This document shows positions 12,281 to 22,620 of a stretch of DNA of 64,000 nt, one piece after another. The stretch comes from Zelopaecilomyces penicillatus (Eukaryota > Ascomycota > Sordariomycetes > Hypocreales > Pseudodiploosporaceae). Both the position numbers and the translations under genes were made by a program. The DNA lies in assembly GCA_005765155.1 (NCBI GenBank), contig VCCP01000005.1:5146001-5210000 (forward strand), in the 5' to 3' direction. The notes beneath the pieces were generated by a model. The model saw only the letters and a list, made by a program, of their open reading frames with translations. It made no database searches and was not told where the DNA came from. Position 1 is the stretch's first letter, and each line of letters starts with the position of its first letter.

Positions 12281-14073
12281 CAATGATGGAGTAGAGACCA
12301 GAAAAGTTTTTTATCTTGACACTCACTATGTCGATCTTCCTTATACAGAAGAACTCATATTTTGCCAGTACACCTTGTTTCATGAGATGCTGGCGAAACC
12401 ATAATAGCTCATCCTTTTCAATCACCGCCCGCGTTTTCATTTACAGGAGCACCTGCCACCAATTGCTAATTGTTTGCGTTCTCAGCTAAATGCGTAGCAT
12501 TTGTACTGTATTTTTTTTTAAAAAAAAAAACGAAAACTTTTCCATTCATCGTATCACTATGTGGCACAAACTTGATCATCTGTTCTTTATTTACAGAACC
12601 CACTTGTACCGCCGAAAATGTACTTTAACTGAATGAACTTGGTTACAGCATATACTCAACCTGACGTATGTCGGTACGAGGTCGTGGCCTTCGCTAAGAT
12701 ACAGGGTGCGAAACATGCTGCGACGGGACAGATCTAGCTATAGAACCGCTTTGGCTCCGCGAGGTGAATGCATGGTGTCTCGCGTGAATTATAGAGTAAG
12801 ATGTTTTTTAACCATCATGCTTACCTATTATTTTGAGTCGAATATACTTTGAAGTGACGTAATTTTGTATCGACTGAAATATCCCAAGTATAGGGTATGG
12901 GATCTTTTAGAATAGCTCATCTGCTTTGTTATAAAAGACTACTTTGCCCCTTTGCAAAATCCATAATAACATAAAATATCCAAGTTGACTAGGAATTTTT
13001 AGATACCTGACACCGTTTTCCAATGCTTCTAGCTTCTAGACTCAACTACACATGCCTCCCTTTGTCCATTGCCTGCAGCGTTGCGGCGGCTGTAAATCAA
13101 CGTGACTTCAATTGAAAATTAGCAACCGATTAGGGATCGTGTATTTGGCTTTATAGTAGTGCAACACTCCTGCGAATCAATGGGGTTGAAAACTTGCCAG
13201 TCCCAATTGAACCTGCCATTGAGCTTCTAGCGCCAAAACATCGAGGTCCCCACTCTCGACCAGAAGAATGCCACTGGGTTCAACAAGCACGCAATCTCTC
13301 AATCATCTTATTTTCCTGGGAGGCACAGGAGACAGCCGATTGCCAAGAAAAAGAAAAAGGACTCTAAATCTAAGAGTGGTAAAGTACAGATGGGGGATCA
13401 ATAAATGCACCAGAAACACCACCATGTAACTCAAGCACGGGCGTATGATTTCAGCCCGCCATGTACACGTACACATACATATAATTATTACTGGATGCAA
13501 TTGTGATAACACTACAACACTATGTAATAAGGCAACAGCGTACGACTGAGACGGACTCCGGCTGACGACGATAGGAATCTCAACGCTTGGAGCATTGGAT
13601 TTCAAGGTCTCCCTTACTTTGAGGAACTAGGGCGGTTATGAACCACCAATATAGGTGTATGCCTGTCTGCCTGATACAATTCAGGGCCTCAACATGGCAA
13701 ATGTTCGGGGTCAATACGACTGCCACATCACCCATCTGTTACCCCTTACCAACCTGATGTTCAACCAATGCAACCCTGTGATGGTGGATTCACACTGCCT
13801 GACAGGACCACCTTCTTGTGGTGCATCATGTATTCGCCCACTACAAAGGCGTTACTCTAAGACAAAACCCTAAGCATATTCGTTTGTATCACATAAAACA
13901 AAAACTAGTTGGGCCGAGACCGCTGAACAGAAAAGGATTACAGTATTGGTTGGAATTTAAAAAGCCATCAATGACCCCTCTTTCATTCATTCCTCTGTAG
14001 AAATACCTAATCATTTCCCCCCCCCCACATCTAAAACATCTCGAACATATTTCGCAATACTCTTGCCACCGCA
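12267..14073. other. Intergenic region between the two RRM copies
   Basis: No coding gene recognised. There is an A/T homopolymer junction near 12510-12530. From about 13390 the sequence is the 5' flank of duplicated block B. Confidence 0.5.
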
Positions 14074-14590
14074 ATGTCTAAGGTTTACATCGGGTATGTA
14101 CTACCCTGTTTTTATTACACTAGAATCATCCCACTCGCATAGGGTGGGCCAAAGAGTACTGATTTTCTACTCATCAAGCCATCTGCACCGCAACACTACT
14201 CAAGATGAATTGGCGGGACTGATATCCAATTCTGGCACAATTAAATCTCTAGTAGGTTCCAAACCACTACCATTCCTTTCATGTTCTTGCTCTCGCACAT
14301 ATCCCGACAGTGAGAACATTGAAAATTCTGGTCAACTAAAACGATGTGAAATCCTACAATGTACTGACGAATGTGTTCAGAACTTTCCAACAGACGCATC
14401 TGGCCATTCCAAGGGTTCCGCGTTTGCGGAAATGGAGACAGAGGCACAGGCGAACGCTGTAGTCGAAGAATTGAATGGCATGAAGGAAGAAAATGCATCT
14501 ATTGCTTGGAGTTATTGAACTAATAAAGATTGTTATAAACAGTTTGTTGGGTCAGCCCCTCAAAGTTAATATAGCTCATGAGTAGCCGAA
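13390..14590 (+). repeat. Diverged tandem duplicate, copy B (RRM gene block)
   Basis: This is the partner of 11000-12280 with the same order of conserved blocks and the same orientation. The spacing between copies is about 2.4 kb. Divergence is high in the flanks and lower in the RRM exons. Confidence 0.7.
14074..14585 (+). pseudogene. Small RRM RNA-binding protein gene with a lost splice donor (copy B)
   Basis: Exons 14074-14093, 14179-14251 and 14381-14484 code for most of an RRM (V-Y-I-G start, an A-F-A-E-M-E-T-E-A segment, ending in E-E-L-N-G). In copy A a GTGAGA donor follows this point; here the corresponding bases at 14485 read GGAAGA, so the GT is gone. The final exon is still visible at 14543-14585, in frame after a CAG, with L-K-V-N as in copy A. 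If the last intron is retained the protein is 76 residues ending at 14518 and lacks the last beta strand. It is either a pseudogene or a truncated expressed RRM; RNP2 also carries H for the usual N. Evidence is comparison with copy A only. Confidence 0.6.
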
Positions 14591-14869
14591 GTGTGGTGGA
14601 AGAGTGGCTTAGAAGCAGTATTAGAGACGAAACACGTTACAATTAATAGCGCCCAATACAGGTAATACCGTGCAGTTGTCCTTCGCTCTAACGCGTACAG
14701 AGAGTGTTTAAATCATGGTTATAGCTGCTTGAACTCCATTTTAAACTTTACGCCCAGTATCTCGTTGTCTCATTGACAGGTCATACCTAAAACCCTGCAT
14801 CAAATAGCTGAGTAACCGAGGTACTTATATCACTTAATTATTGACAACCTATCTCTTAGATGACAGCTA
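14586..14869. other. Short spacer before the terpene synthase stop
   Basis: Nothing recognisable. It separates the RRM relic (+) from the convergent terpene synthase (-). Confidence 0.4.
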
Positions 14870-16099
14870 CTAGCTTGTCATGCAATATCGTTTAGCAGAC
14901 GCACACCACTTTAGGTGCGTCTCTCCCAGTGAAATCACATGTCGCACCACCTCCTCCACAAAGATGGCTGACTTTTCGCACCCGGCTAGTGAGCTAAATT
15001 GAGGAGTACAGTCAAGTGACTGGGCGATACAACGATTGTGCTCCTCGTTTATAACACTAATACATCTTGAATAAAGTGTCTTATCAAGCCCCTTCAGACT
15101 ACTGCAATGTTCCTGCAATAGCACAATAACAGCGTTCATCTGCTCGCCCATCTCCAGGTCGCGCTCCAGGCCAATGAGGTCGTTTTGCAGTCCTGCAGCT
15201 CGACATACATGAAGTTGTAGCTCGTCCCAGGCTGTATTTGAACGCAGCTCTGCTGGCAAGTACTCGCACTTGATAACCTCGAAGAAAGGATTGAGCGAGA
15301 TAGTACGGCTTCGAATGCCTAGATAAGTCGGCAAGTCATTAGGTATTTGACCTGTAAGAAACCGAACCTCATCTACATGAGCTTGGAGGACGTCTTGAAC
15401 AGCTTTAAAAAAGGCAGCGGTGCTGGTTTGAGATAGATATTTTTGACAATGAGCGCGAAGGATTTCTGTTAATCCCTGGATTCTCTTGTCAATCGCATCC
15501 GTGCCTACAAGCCCTTCATTAGCTTCACCCAACTTTATTTAACCTTCACATCGATGCAGTTGAATGCTGACCTTTGATATGTTGAGTGGAATGGCATCGC
15601 ATAATCTCCGTCGACTCGAAAAGAGCCGCCGTCCTGTCCTCTGGTGATAATGTTTCCATAATATCATCCATAGCACAGGCAAAGGCCAGCCAAGCTGTGA
15701 AACAGATTCTGATTCGTTCAGAGTCTATGTCGGAAAAAAACAGACTTATGGCATTAACTTCAGCGGCACATAGCTCATAGAAGCTGTCGCTAATGGCAAC
15801 ATCAGGCTGCAAAGCTATCTTGAACGCAATATGAACTTGCAATACTCGCGAGAGTGAATTTGAGTCATTGGCCGTTGGATTTCCAGGCCGGACTAGTAAC
15901 TCATGACGCGAAATATGCCCATAGCTTGGAACATCAAACTATAAAATAAGTTTCAGTGCTTGATGGCTCTCGTTGGTAACACTGGCTATAGTGGGCTGAC
16001 CTTTATGCTGATATCATGCTTCTTTAGCGTGATGTTGACTTGTTCCTTGTGCAAGGAGCCACAGCGCTCATACTCATACAACTTCTGTTGTGGGGCCAT
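14870..16099 (-). CDS. Class I terpene synthase (sesquiterpene-cyclase-like)
   Basis: About 372 residues from exons 16099-16001, 15938-15572 and 15522-14870. The first intron has a GTCAGC donor and TATAG acceptor; the second is a 49-nt intron. All phases agree. Metal-binding motif one is D-D-I-M-E (124-128). Motif two is N-D-L-I-G-L-E-R-D (269-277), a variant of NDxxSxxxE in which S is G and the last E is D, followed by M-G-E. Size and layout fit a fungal class I cyclase that ionises farnesyl (or longer) diphosphate. The ATG at 16099 gives a complete N-terminus, and upstream sequence offers no better start. A P450 on the same strand lies 0.8 kb upstream and is a likely oxidase partner. Product class not determinable from sequence alone. 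Confidence 0.8.
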
Positions 16100-16910
16100 T
16101 TGGGAAGAGCCTTTGTGTCAATTGCTTGATAAAGGAAGGTGTGTGACGACGAAGGGTTATACACAAGGGGTGTTGTCCAATCGCCAAAGTCAGGGAAGTG
16201 AAGGTGAAATATAATATATATATGAGTCTTATCATTCTCTATCCTTTCTTTTTGCTCTTAATATCCTTGCCTGTTGTTTTTGGTCTTATCTTGGTCTGTG
16301 CGATAGCCTACCCGTGCCGAGCTTCTAGATTGGTTTCCAGCTGTTGCCATCTGATCATTAGTGTCCCTGCAAAGACGCATATGATAATAATTTTCATAGT
16401 AATATCCTTGAAGCTAGGTGAAAGCTTCACTATATGACAATCCAACAGGCTCCAACAATATCGTTACTGGAGATACCTAAGAAGTTAATTCAACGTAATT
16501 ATGCCATTTGAACGAAAATGCCTTGCGCCTGAAACCAGTCCTACAGAATCGTAATGTGGACCTCGCGTAGGAAGCAATTGTGGGATAGTCCATAGAGGAT
16601 GCCAATAGCAAGGCTCTTTGTGTATTGATTAGAGTAATGACGTTTGATACAAGAGGTTGCGGCTATTTGATAGCCTTTCATAATCTTGCTGCTTACCCGA
16701 CTTCCCTCAGCTTACATATGGAGCCACAACAGCATGTTAGTTTGTCCATGCGCCCGCTATAGTGGGGAGGCCGACTATCGGTTACATCAATAGACATTGT
16801 TGGGATACATATGTCGAAGGGATAAAAGATGGCTTGAAACAGTAATTCTAGACTCAGAGTGATTCTCAGAACAGTGTTCCAGCCTAATCGATCATACTTC
16901 TAATTATGAT
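16100..16910. other. Intergenic region (terpene synthase promoter side)
   Basis: About 0.8 kb between two minus-strand genes. No coding gene, repeat or RNA recognised. It should contain the terpene synthase promoter and the P450 3' end. Confidence 0.5.
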
Positions 16911-18509
16911 CTAGTATATACACTCATGTATTGGTGGATAGTGATAATTCTGTCGTGGTGTTGCAGCGGGCTGTCTCGGCTCTTCCCGGGATTCGGTCTT
17001 GACCTGGGCAAACTTCTCCCCAATCACGTCCAAGATTTTGTCCAGCCCATCTCCCTGTGCCCCTCGTTTTGTGCGTATCACCTTCTCATGCAAGGAACTT
17101 CTAGCCGTAAATGTTGCCTGAAATGAGCTTGGTTTTGAAAAGACCCCCTCGTGCGTCATTCCCACGGACCCGGGTCCCCTTCCTTGGCCACCCTTCCATT
17201 CTATGTCAAACGCCCAGAGCAGCTGAGAGACAACTAATAAGATTGTGCTTTTTGCGAGATGCTGCCCCGGACACGCCCTTCTCCCAAATCCGAATGCTGT
17301 CATGGGAAGATTCGCGTTTTCAAGCCATCGCTCTGGGATGAACTCTTCTGGGTCATGAAACACGTCCCCGTCCATCTCGAGACACCAGTGAGTGGCGATA
17401 ACAGTCGTTCCCTTTGCTATGAGAAACCCTTCGTAGTAGTCGTCCTTGAGGGGGGAATGTGGAAGTCCGCCGGGGGCAAGTGGACGCCATCGAAGTACCT
17501 CTTGGACAAATGCTCTAGTGTATGGAAGATGTTGGATATCGTCAAAATTCGGAAGTCGCTCATTGCCAACATATTTGTCTAGTTCATTCTGCACGTTGCG
17601 CATAGCCGCTGGGTATGTGACACAGGCAAGGACCGCGACAACTAACGCCCCTGCTGTTGTATGGCTAGCAGTTTCATACATCTCCCCCAATAGAAAATTG
17701 AGCTCCTTTCGTGAGACTGTAGGAGCATCAATCATGAGGCTCTGCTTCGTCCAGTTCCATGCGTCTCTGTTCATGGCGTCGGTCGAATTCTTCTCATAAA
17801 GTTCGTCTCGGCGATTGTGAAGGTCGTCCCCTACTCGTTTCCATTTTGCAAGAAATTTAGGCAAGTAATTAAATACCGGAAAGATATCGACGATCCAATT
17901 TCCAAACGAAACAGCCTCTAAGACTGTTGTTGCCAACTGCTCAGTGCGTTTGAGATCAGGCTCATTTCCGGTGCTGAAGCGTCTTCCGTAGAGAAGCGAA
18001 AACATTAAACTCGAGGTGTACCGGTATAGCTCCGCCTCAAAGTCATTGCAAGATAGCAAGTTGAATAAAACATGGCAACTTTCGTATTCTTGGAGCGGTT
18101 GATAGAGCTGACATTTGCGCGTGTTTAGAAATGACATTTGGATCTTATGAAGGAGCCTCCAAGAGGGTCCGTATGGCATCAGCGCCGTACCATAATCCTT
18201 TCCAACACACTCTCTGGCTACTGTGAGTCGGGGACGAGAGCTATAGATGGCACTACGACGCCCAAAGAGTTCCTTGGTCACGGCGTGGTTGCCAATCAGG
18301 ATGACCGTGATCTGACCGAATTTGAGGGCAATTACTGGCCCGTAAACCTTGTGCCATTGCTGGAATTGCTTCCATGAAAACGTTCTAGAGACCTGGTGTA
18401 TGTTTCCAAAGACAGGTAAGCCGCGTGGGCCTGGTGGTAACTTTGACGGCTGGATCCAGTACAGGCCGCCCAAAAGTACCACGGCAAGTAAGTACTGAGC
18501 AAGGCTCAT
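16911..18509 (-). CDS. Cytochrome P450 monooxygenase (intronless)
   Basis: Single-exon 532-residue P450. It has an N-terminal membrane anchor (residues 1-20), the P-P-G-P hinge followed by L-P-V-F-G-N, an I-helix segment E-T-A-S-H-T-T, an E-V-L-R-W-R-P-L helix (ExxR), the P-E-R-W meander and the heme loop F-G-F-G-R-R-A-C-P-G. It should be ER-anchored and use a P450 reductase. The I-helix lacks the usual acidic residue before the Thr pair (S-H-T-T). A basic, charged C-terminal tail of roughly 50 residues goes beyond the usual end. Overall pattern resembles OrdA/CYP64-like fungal P450s. The adjacent class I terpene synthase on the same strand suggests it oxidises that terpene. Confidence 0.9.
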   Translation of the reverse strand: MSLAQYLLAVVLLGGLYWIQPSKLPPGPRGLPVFGNIHQVSRTFSWKQFQQWHKVYGPVIALKFGQITVILIGNHAVTKELFGRRSAIYSSRPRLTVARECVGKDYGTALMPYGPSWRLLHKIQMSFLNTRKCQLYQPLQEYESCHVLFNLLSCNDFEAELYRYTSSLMFSLLYGRRFSTGNEPDLKRTEQLATTVLEAVSFGNWIVDIFPVFNYLPKFLAKWKRVGDDLHNRRDELYEKNSTDAMNRDAWNWTKQSLMIDAPTVSRKELNFLLGEMYETASHTTAGALVVAVLACVTYPAAMRNVQNELDKYVGNERLPNFDDIQHLPYTRAFVQEVLRWRPLAPGGLPHSPLKDDYYEGFLIAKGTTVIATHWCLEMDGDVFHDPEEFIPERWLENANLPMTAFGFGRRACPGQHLAKSTILLVVSQLLWAFDIEWKGGQGRGPGSVGMTHEGVFSKPSSFQATFTARSSLHEKVIRTKRGAQGDGLDKILDVIGEKFAQVKTESREEPRQPAATPRQNYHYPPIHECIY

Positions 18510-19883
18510 TACTATGGCCCGCTTCTCTGGTATGCTGCTCGGAATAGACCTTTAGTGTACGGGGCGAAGCAATGGCGGGTTGAGCCGCCAATGGGTTTGA
18601 GTTGGGCAACGATGTGTACCGATGGATGAGAGAGCGAGCTGCGACTGGCTAACGAAGTGCGATTGGACTAAGGTCTCCTGTATGCTGCACCATGGACGTG
18701 CAGCACACGTTATCTTTAAATAAATGTAGCTCAAGCTCTCTTTACCTACCATCTACCGATGGGTCATATCATTCCAGTTATACTTGTTCTTGTTGTTGCA
18801 TGTTTCATGATTGCGGCAACGGCTTGGTGACTATATACACGCAATACCACATCCTATTTCATAACAAGCTGAGCAAGGTAAGTTTGGTGTCATTAGTTTG
18901 AGGGATCCATCTGCAATGCTACTCAACGGCTCCCACCAAGGCGATTATGTTTAGCGCCCGCTTTTGCCGTGCTCTATCTATATTGAGCACCAAAGAAACA
19001 TTTATTACGTGTCATTTGCGTAGTTGCAGCACTAAACGAGGCACAAAGCAAAAAATTGTCTTGGTTGGAATAGCCCCTGTATGCACAATGAATCCTGCCA
19101 AAAAGACGCACTCATGATGTTGATCACGGCAGCTAAACAAGGGATTTCGGCAGTTGATGCAATGACTACCTACAGTGGGGAACAGGTAATTCCGAGCCCT
19201 TACAGTGTGTTTTGTGGTGGGCGCAGGCTCAAAATTACCTGAGAGGGACTGTAGAGATGATTCAAAGGAATTGTAGTAACTCTCGCTTAAACCATCATTT
19301 CTGCCTACAGTGTTTTAGCTAATTAATACTCTTAACCGTCTTCTGCAGCGGTTTGAATGCTTATTAGTTCATCTAGGTGAACTGAAATGTCTTATCCCAA
19401 ACCTAGAGTTCTCTTTTACTCATGGTATTGGCATTACATCTGATTGGGCCCGATCCACATCTAACAATTTAGCACCCACCAGTCTTTCTGCCATGGCATG
19501 TTCAGGACACCCATCACCGATTCCGAGCAATGTGGATACAGGATCTCTCGGGTTCAGGCTTGTTCGCAACCTGGCATGATCTGCTCGGTTGGCGTTGCCT
19601 GAAGACCGCCATGGATTGTGCCAATGCAGGTCTTGCATAGACAATCTCTCAAGCAGCCACTTACGTCTTGGATGCAGATCGTTTCTTCTGTGGGTATTAT
19701 CTCCCTTTGTTGAGTACAACCGGAGTCCGTATATTTGGCTGATAATTAGGCTGCATAGAACGAATGTGTGGGCATCGCGGCCCCTAGTGACCCTTTTCAT
19801 TTGGGCATGTCACACATTTTTTGGCCGTTACCATCGTCGAATCATCTACCAGTGTTACCATTGCTTACCATCAAGCTGGTGAG
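18510..19883. other. Intergenic region between divergent P450 genes
   Basis: About 1.4 kb. No coding gene recognised; open frames here lack domains. It probably holds promoters of both flanking P450 genes. Confidence 0.5.
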
Positions 19884-21587
19884 ATGGACGCGTTTGGCAC
19901 ACTCTTTGTTTGCACAGCCGCTGCAGTGTACTTTGCACCCCAGTATACTCTTCTCGGCGACTCTAGTTAGTCTCGCATTATTGAAGGCTCTCTACTTGCT
20001 GGTCTTGTATCCATGGCTTCTGACGCCCTTGAAACATATCCATACACCAGCAGTAAGATAAAAATTGCCATTCAGCACCTCGGCATAAATTTTTTGACTG
20101 ACGCTTTTCAGCATCGAAGCTGGCTCACTGGTAATTCGACCTCATTTCTCATCGAGACGCCGTATGAGCTGCTGGGAAGATGCGTGAAGCACATGCCCAA
20201 CGAAGGCTTGCTTCGCTTCTACATTGTCGGGAATCTCGAATGGATCTCCGTCACGAGTCCACAAGCACTGCGGGAGATGCTGGCAAGCAAAGTCTACGAC
20301 TTTGAGAAACCCGAGCTGCTGCGATGCCGCTTACAGAATGCTGTCGGAGATGGCCTAATTCTTGCCGAGGGCGAGGAACACAAGGTAATTATCACTTACC
20401 TAGAATGACAGTTTGTATTTTTTTTTTCTGCTGAATAATGCTTTTTGAAGATCCAACGCAAAAGTCTCTTGCCAGCATTCTCGTATCGTCACGTCAAAAA
20501 ACTCTACCCGATGTTTTGGTCCAAGAGTGTTGAGATGGTCAAGATGATTGAGCAAGAGGTGGAATCCAGAGATGGCACTATCCAAGTGAGCACATGGGCC
20601 AGCCGAGCAACTCTCGATATAATTGGCGTGGCAGCCTTGGGCCATGATTTTGAGGCCTTGAAAAGCCCAAACAACGCGCTGTATCGAGCATACCAGAGGC
20701 TTACCGCGGAGACACTTGGCGACAAGATCCTTTTCCTGCTAGGTCTGCTTTTTTTTAACCCGAAATACACGTCGAATCTTCCAACGAGTCGCAACAGGGA
20801 GATGAAGGATTCCAGCGCTTTCATTCGCAATATCGCACGGCAACTGATTCAGCAAAAGAAGGCAGCTCGGGATGGAGCTGTCGACACTAGCATAGACATA
20901 CTCTCCGTTGCACTGCAAAGCGGCATCCTTAGCGAAGAGAACTTGGTGGAGCAGGCCATGACATTTCTCAGTGCCGGCCACGATACTACGTCTGTGGCAT
21001 TGCAGTGGTCCATTTATGCGCTCTGCCAGCACCAACACGTCCAGCGTCGGCTTCGTGAGGAAGTCCGTCATTGCCTTCCCGCGACCTCGGCTGCAGACCT
21101 CGAGCCGCTAGCAGCATCAACACTCGATAGCCTCCCGTATTTGAACGCCGTGGTCAACGAGGTTCTCCGTTTTTACCCATCCATTGCCAAAACCGTCCGC
21201 GTGGCTGTCCGTGATACAAGCCTTGTAGGTAAACATATTCCAAAGGGTACATGTTTCCTAATCGCTCCGCAAATCATCAATCGTATGGACGAGCTATGGG
21301 GGGAGAAGGCCGACCAGTTTGATCCTGACCGTTTCATGGGTCCCGGCAGGGCTCAAAATGGTGGCGCGACTAGTAATTATGCCAACATGACTTTTCTACA
21401 AGGCCCTCGTAGCTGTATTGGCCAAGAGTTCGCCAAAGCCTCGTTTGCTTGTCTGCTAGCCGTCACTGTTGGCCGGTTCCATATGGAACTAAAGGACCCC
21501 GATGCTCAATTACGCCTTCATGAAGGCTCAACTTTAGCGCCCGCTGATGGTGTTGTCGCAAAGTTGACCCGGCTAGACGGATGGTAG
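19884..21587 (+). CDS. Cytochrome P450 (5' end disturbed by apparent frameshift)
   Basis: The body is clear: exons to 20052, 20112-20384 and 20451-21587, with GTAAGA and GTAATT donors. Motifs are A-E-G-E-E-H-K, the I-helix A-G-H-D-T-T, E-V-L-R-F-Y-P (ExxR), D-P-D-R-F and the heme loop F-L-Q-G-P-R-S-C-I-G. The 5' exon is problematic. A good ATG at 19884 opens a hydrophobic N-terminus that hits TAG at about 19968, while the expected membrane anchor (L-Y-P-W-L-L-T-P-L) continues in the +1 frame to 20052. A one-base indel near 19955-19970, or an unrecognised start in the second frame, would explain this. The family is a widespread fungal one; the substrate is unknown. Neighbours are the terpene synthase/P450 pair and the NRPS-PKS gene. 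Confidence 0.75.
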
Positions 21588-22308
21588 AAGAATAACACTT
21601 CATTTTTTGACATGACCTTGGAATATTCCTTTCGTGATTATAAGAGAACCCCTAAAATTTAGCCAAGGATAATATTATAACTAGCAAGAGACAACCAAAT
21701 CCGTTCACTAGAACAAAGCCAGCCCAGAGTCTATTAAAAAAGACATTGCCTCCTCGTTGTGAGACCACCCACCTACTGATTAGTTCCGATTGCAAGGGCC
21801 AACAGGCGGCAGTCCAGCGCTGGTTATTATCTGATTACCTGGCCAAAACTTCTCATTTTAACATCGTTGTATCAAAGAACATGTAAATCAAGCCGCTGGA
21901 TCAAATTCAAACATCAAAATCAGCAATAACTCACTTAACCATATCCAATGTTGTTATGATCCATGAGGTCGTTTACCTAGGCCGAGATTGATAGCTGCTG
22001 CAGTAAATTTGGCGTCTTGGACAGGAAGATGTTCAAATTCTGTTCAACCATATCTTGTGATTTGGAAGAGCACAGAAACCAAGGCAAGGGCGGCAGCCTT
22101 GACCCGATATTAATCAAGAGTAACAACAATGATCACAAAGGTCGTATGAGCTACATATGGGTGAGAAGTTCGGTTTAATTTGATAAGATTGCGAGCCTAA
22201 TCTATAGATCCGTAGTCTCGTCATTCTATTCATGCCTTGCCCTTATCTGTGCTTGTGTTTGCATTCTTTGAGCGTGCGATGGATTCCCTAGTCAAACAGA
22301 CCCTAGAG
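21588..22308. other. Intergenic region
   Basis: About 0.7 kb of AT-rich sequence between convergent genes; nothing recognised. Confidence 0.5.
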
Positions 22309-22620
22309 TTACTGTAAAAAGATGTCAGCATTGGAGATGTCACTTTTCCCATCAAGTAAGGACCAAGAGCCTACCACATTGATCAGGTTGCAGCATCTGG
22401 AACAGGTGCCATCGCCGAAGAAAAGACAGCAACCTTTAACACAAAACTGTGGGGGGAACCCAACGCCAAGGCCTCGCTTATCTTCATCAAGGGTAACATC
22501 TGTGTTGTAAATGTCATTAGCCGCAGGGGCCGCAGCATCTTTCTCAAGTTGTTGGTTTTGAACAGGGCTGCCCAAGGCCAATCCAGAGAGGAGGGCAAGA
22601 AGAGCGATGGATGACTTCAT
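22309..22620 (-). CDS. Small secreted cysteine-rich peptide precursor with Kex2 site
   Basis: Signal peptide at residues 1-17 (M-K-S-S-I-A-L-L-A-L-L-S-G-L-A), an Ala/Asp-rich propeptide, a dibasic K-R after D-E-D (about residue 49), then a short mature part with six Cys in the pattern C-x3-CC-x8-C-x2-CC. A likely intron (GTAGGC donor at 22374, TTTTTACAG acceptor at 22312) would end the protein at 82 residues with a Val-stop. Reading through gives 103 residues with the same stop codon, so splicing cannot be settled from sequence. The signal, pro-region, KR, Cys-rich layout is typical of fungal secreted peptides, effectors or antimicrobial peptides. Function unknown. It lies alone between a P450 and the NRPS-PKS gene. 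Confidence 0.7.
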   Translation of the reverse strand: MKSSIALLALLSGLALGSPVQNQQLEKDAAAPAANDIYNTDVTLDEDKRGLGVGFPPQFCVKGCCLFFGDGTCSRCCNLINVVGSWSLLDGKSDISNADIFLQ

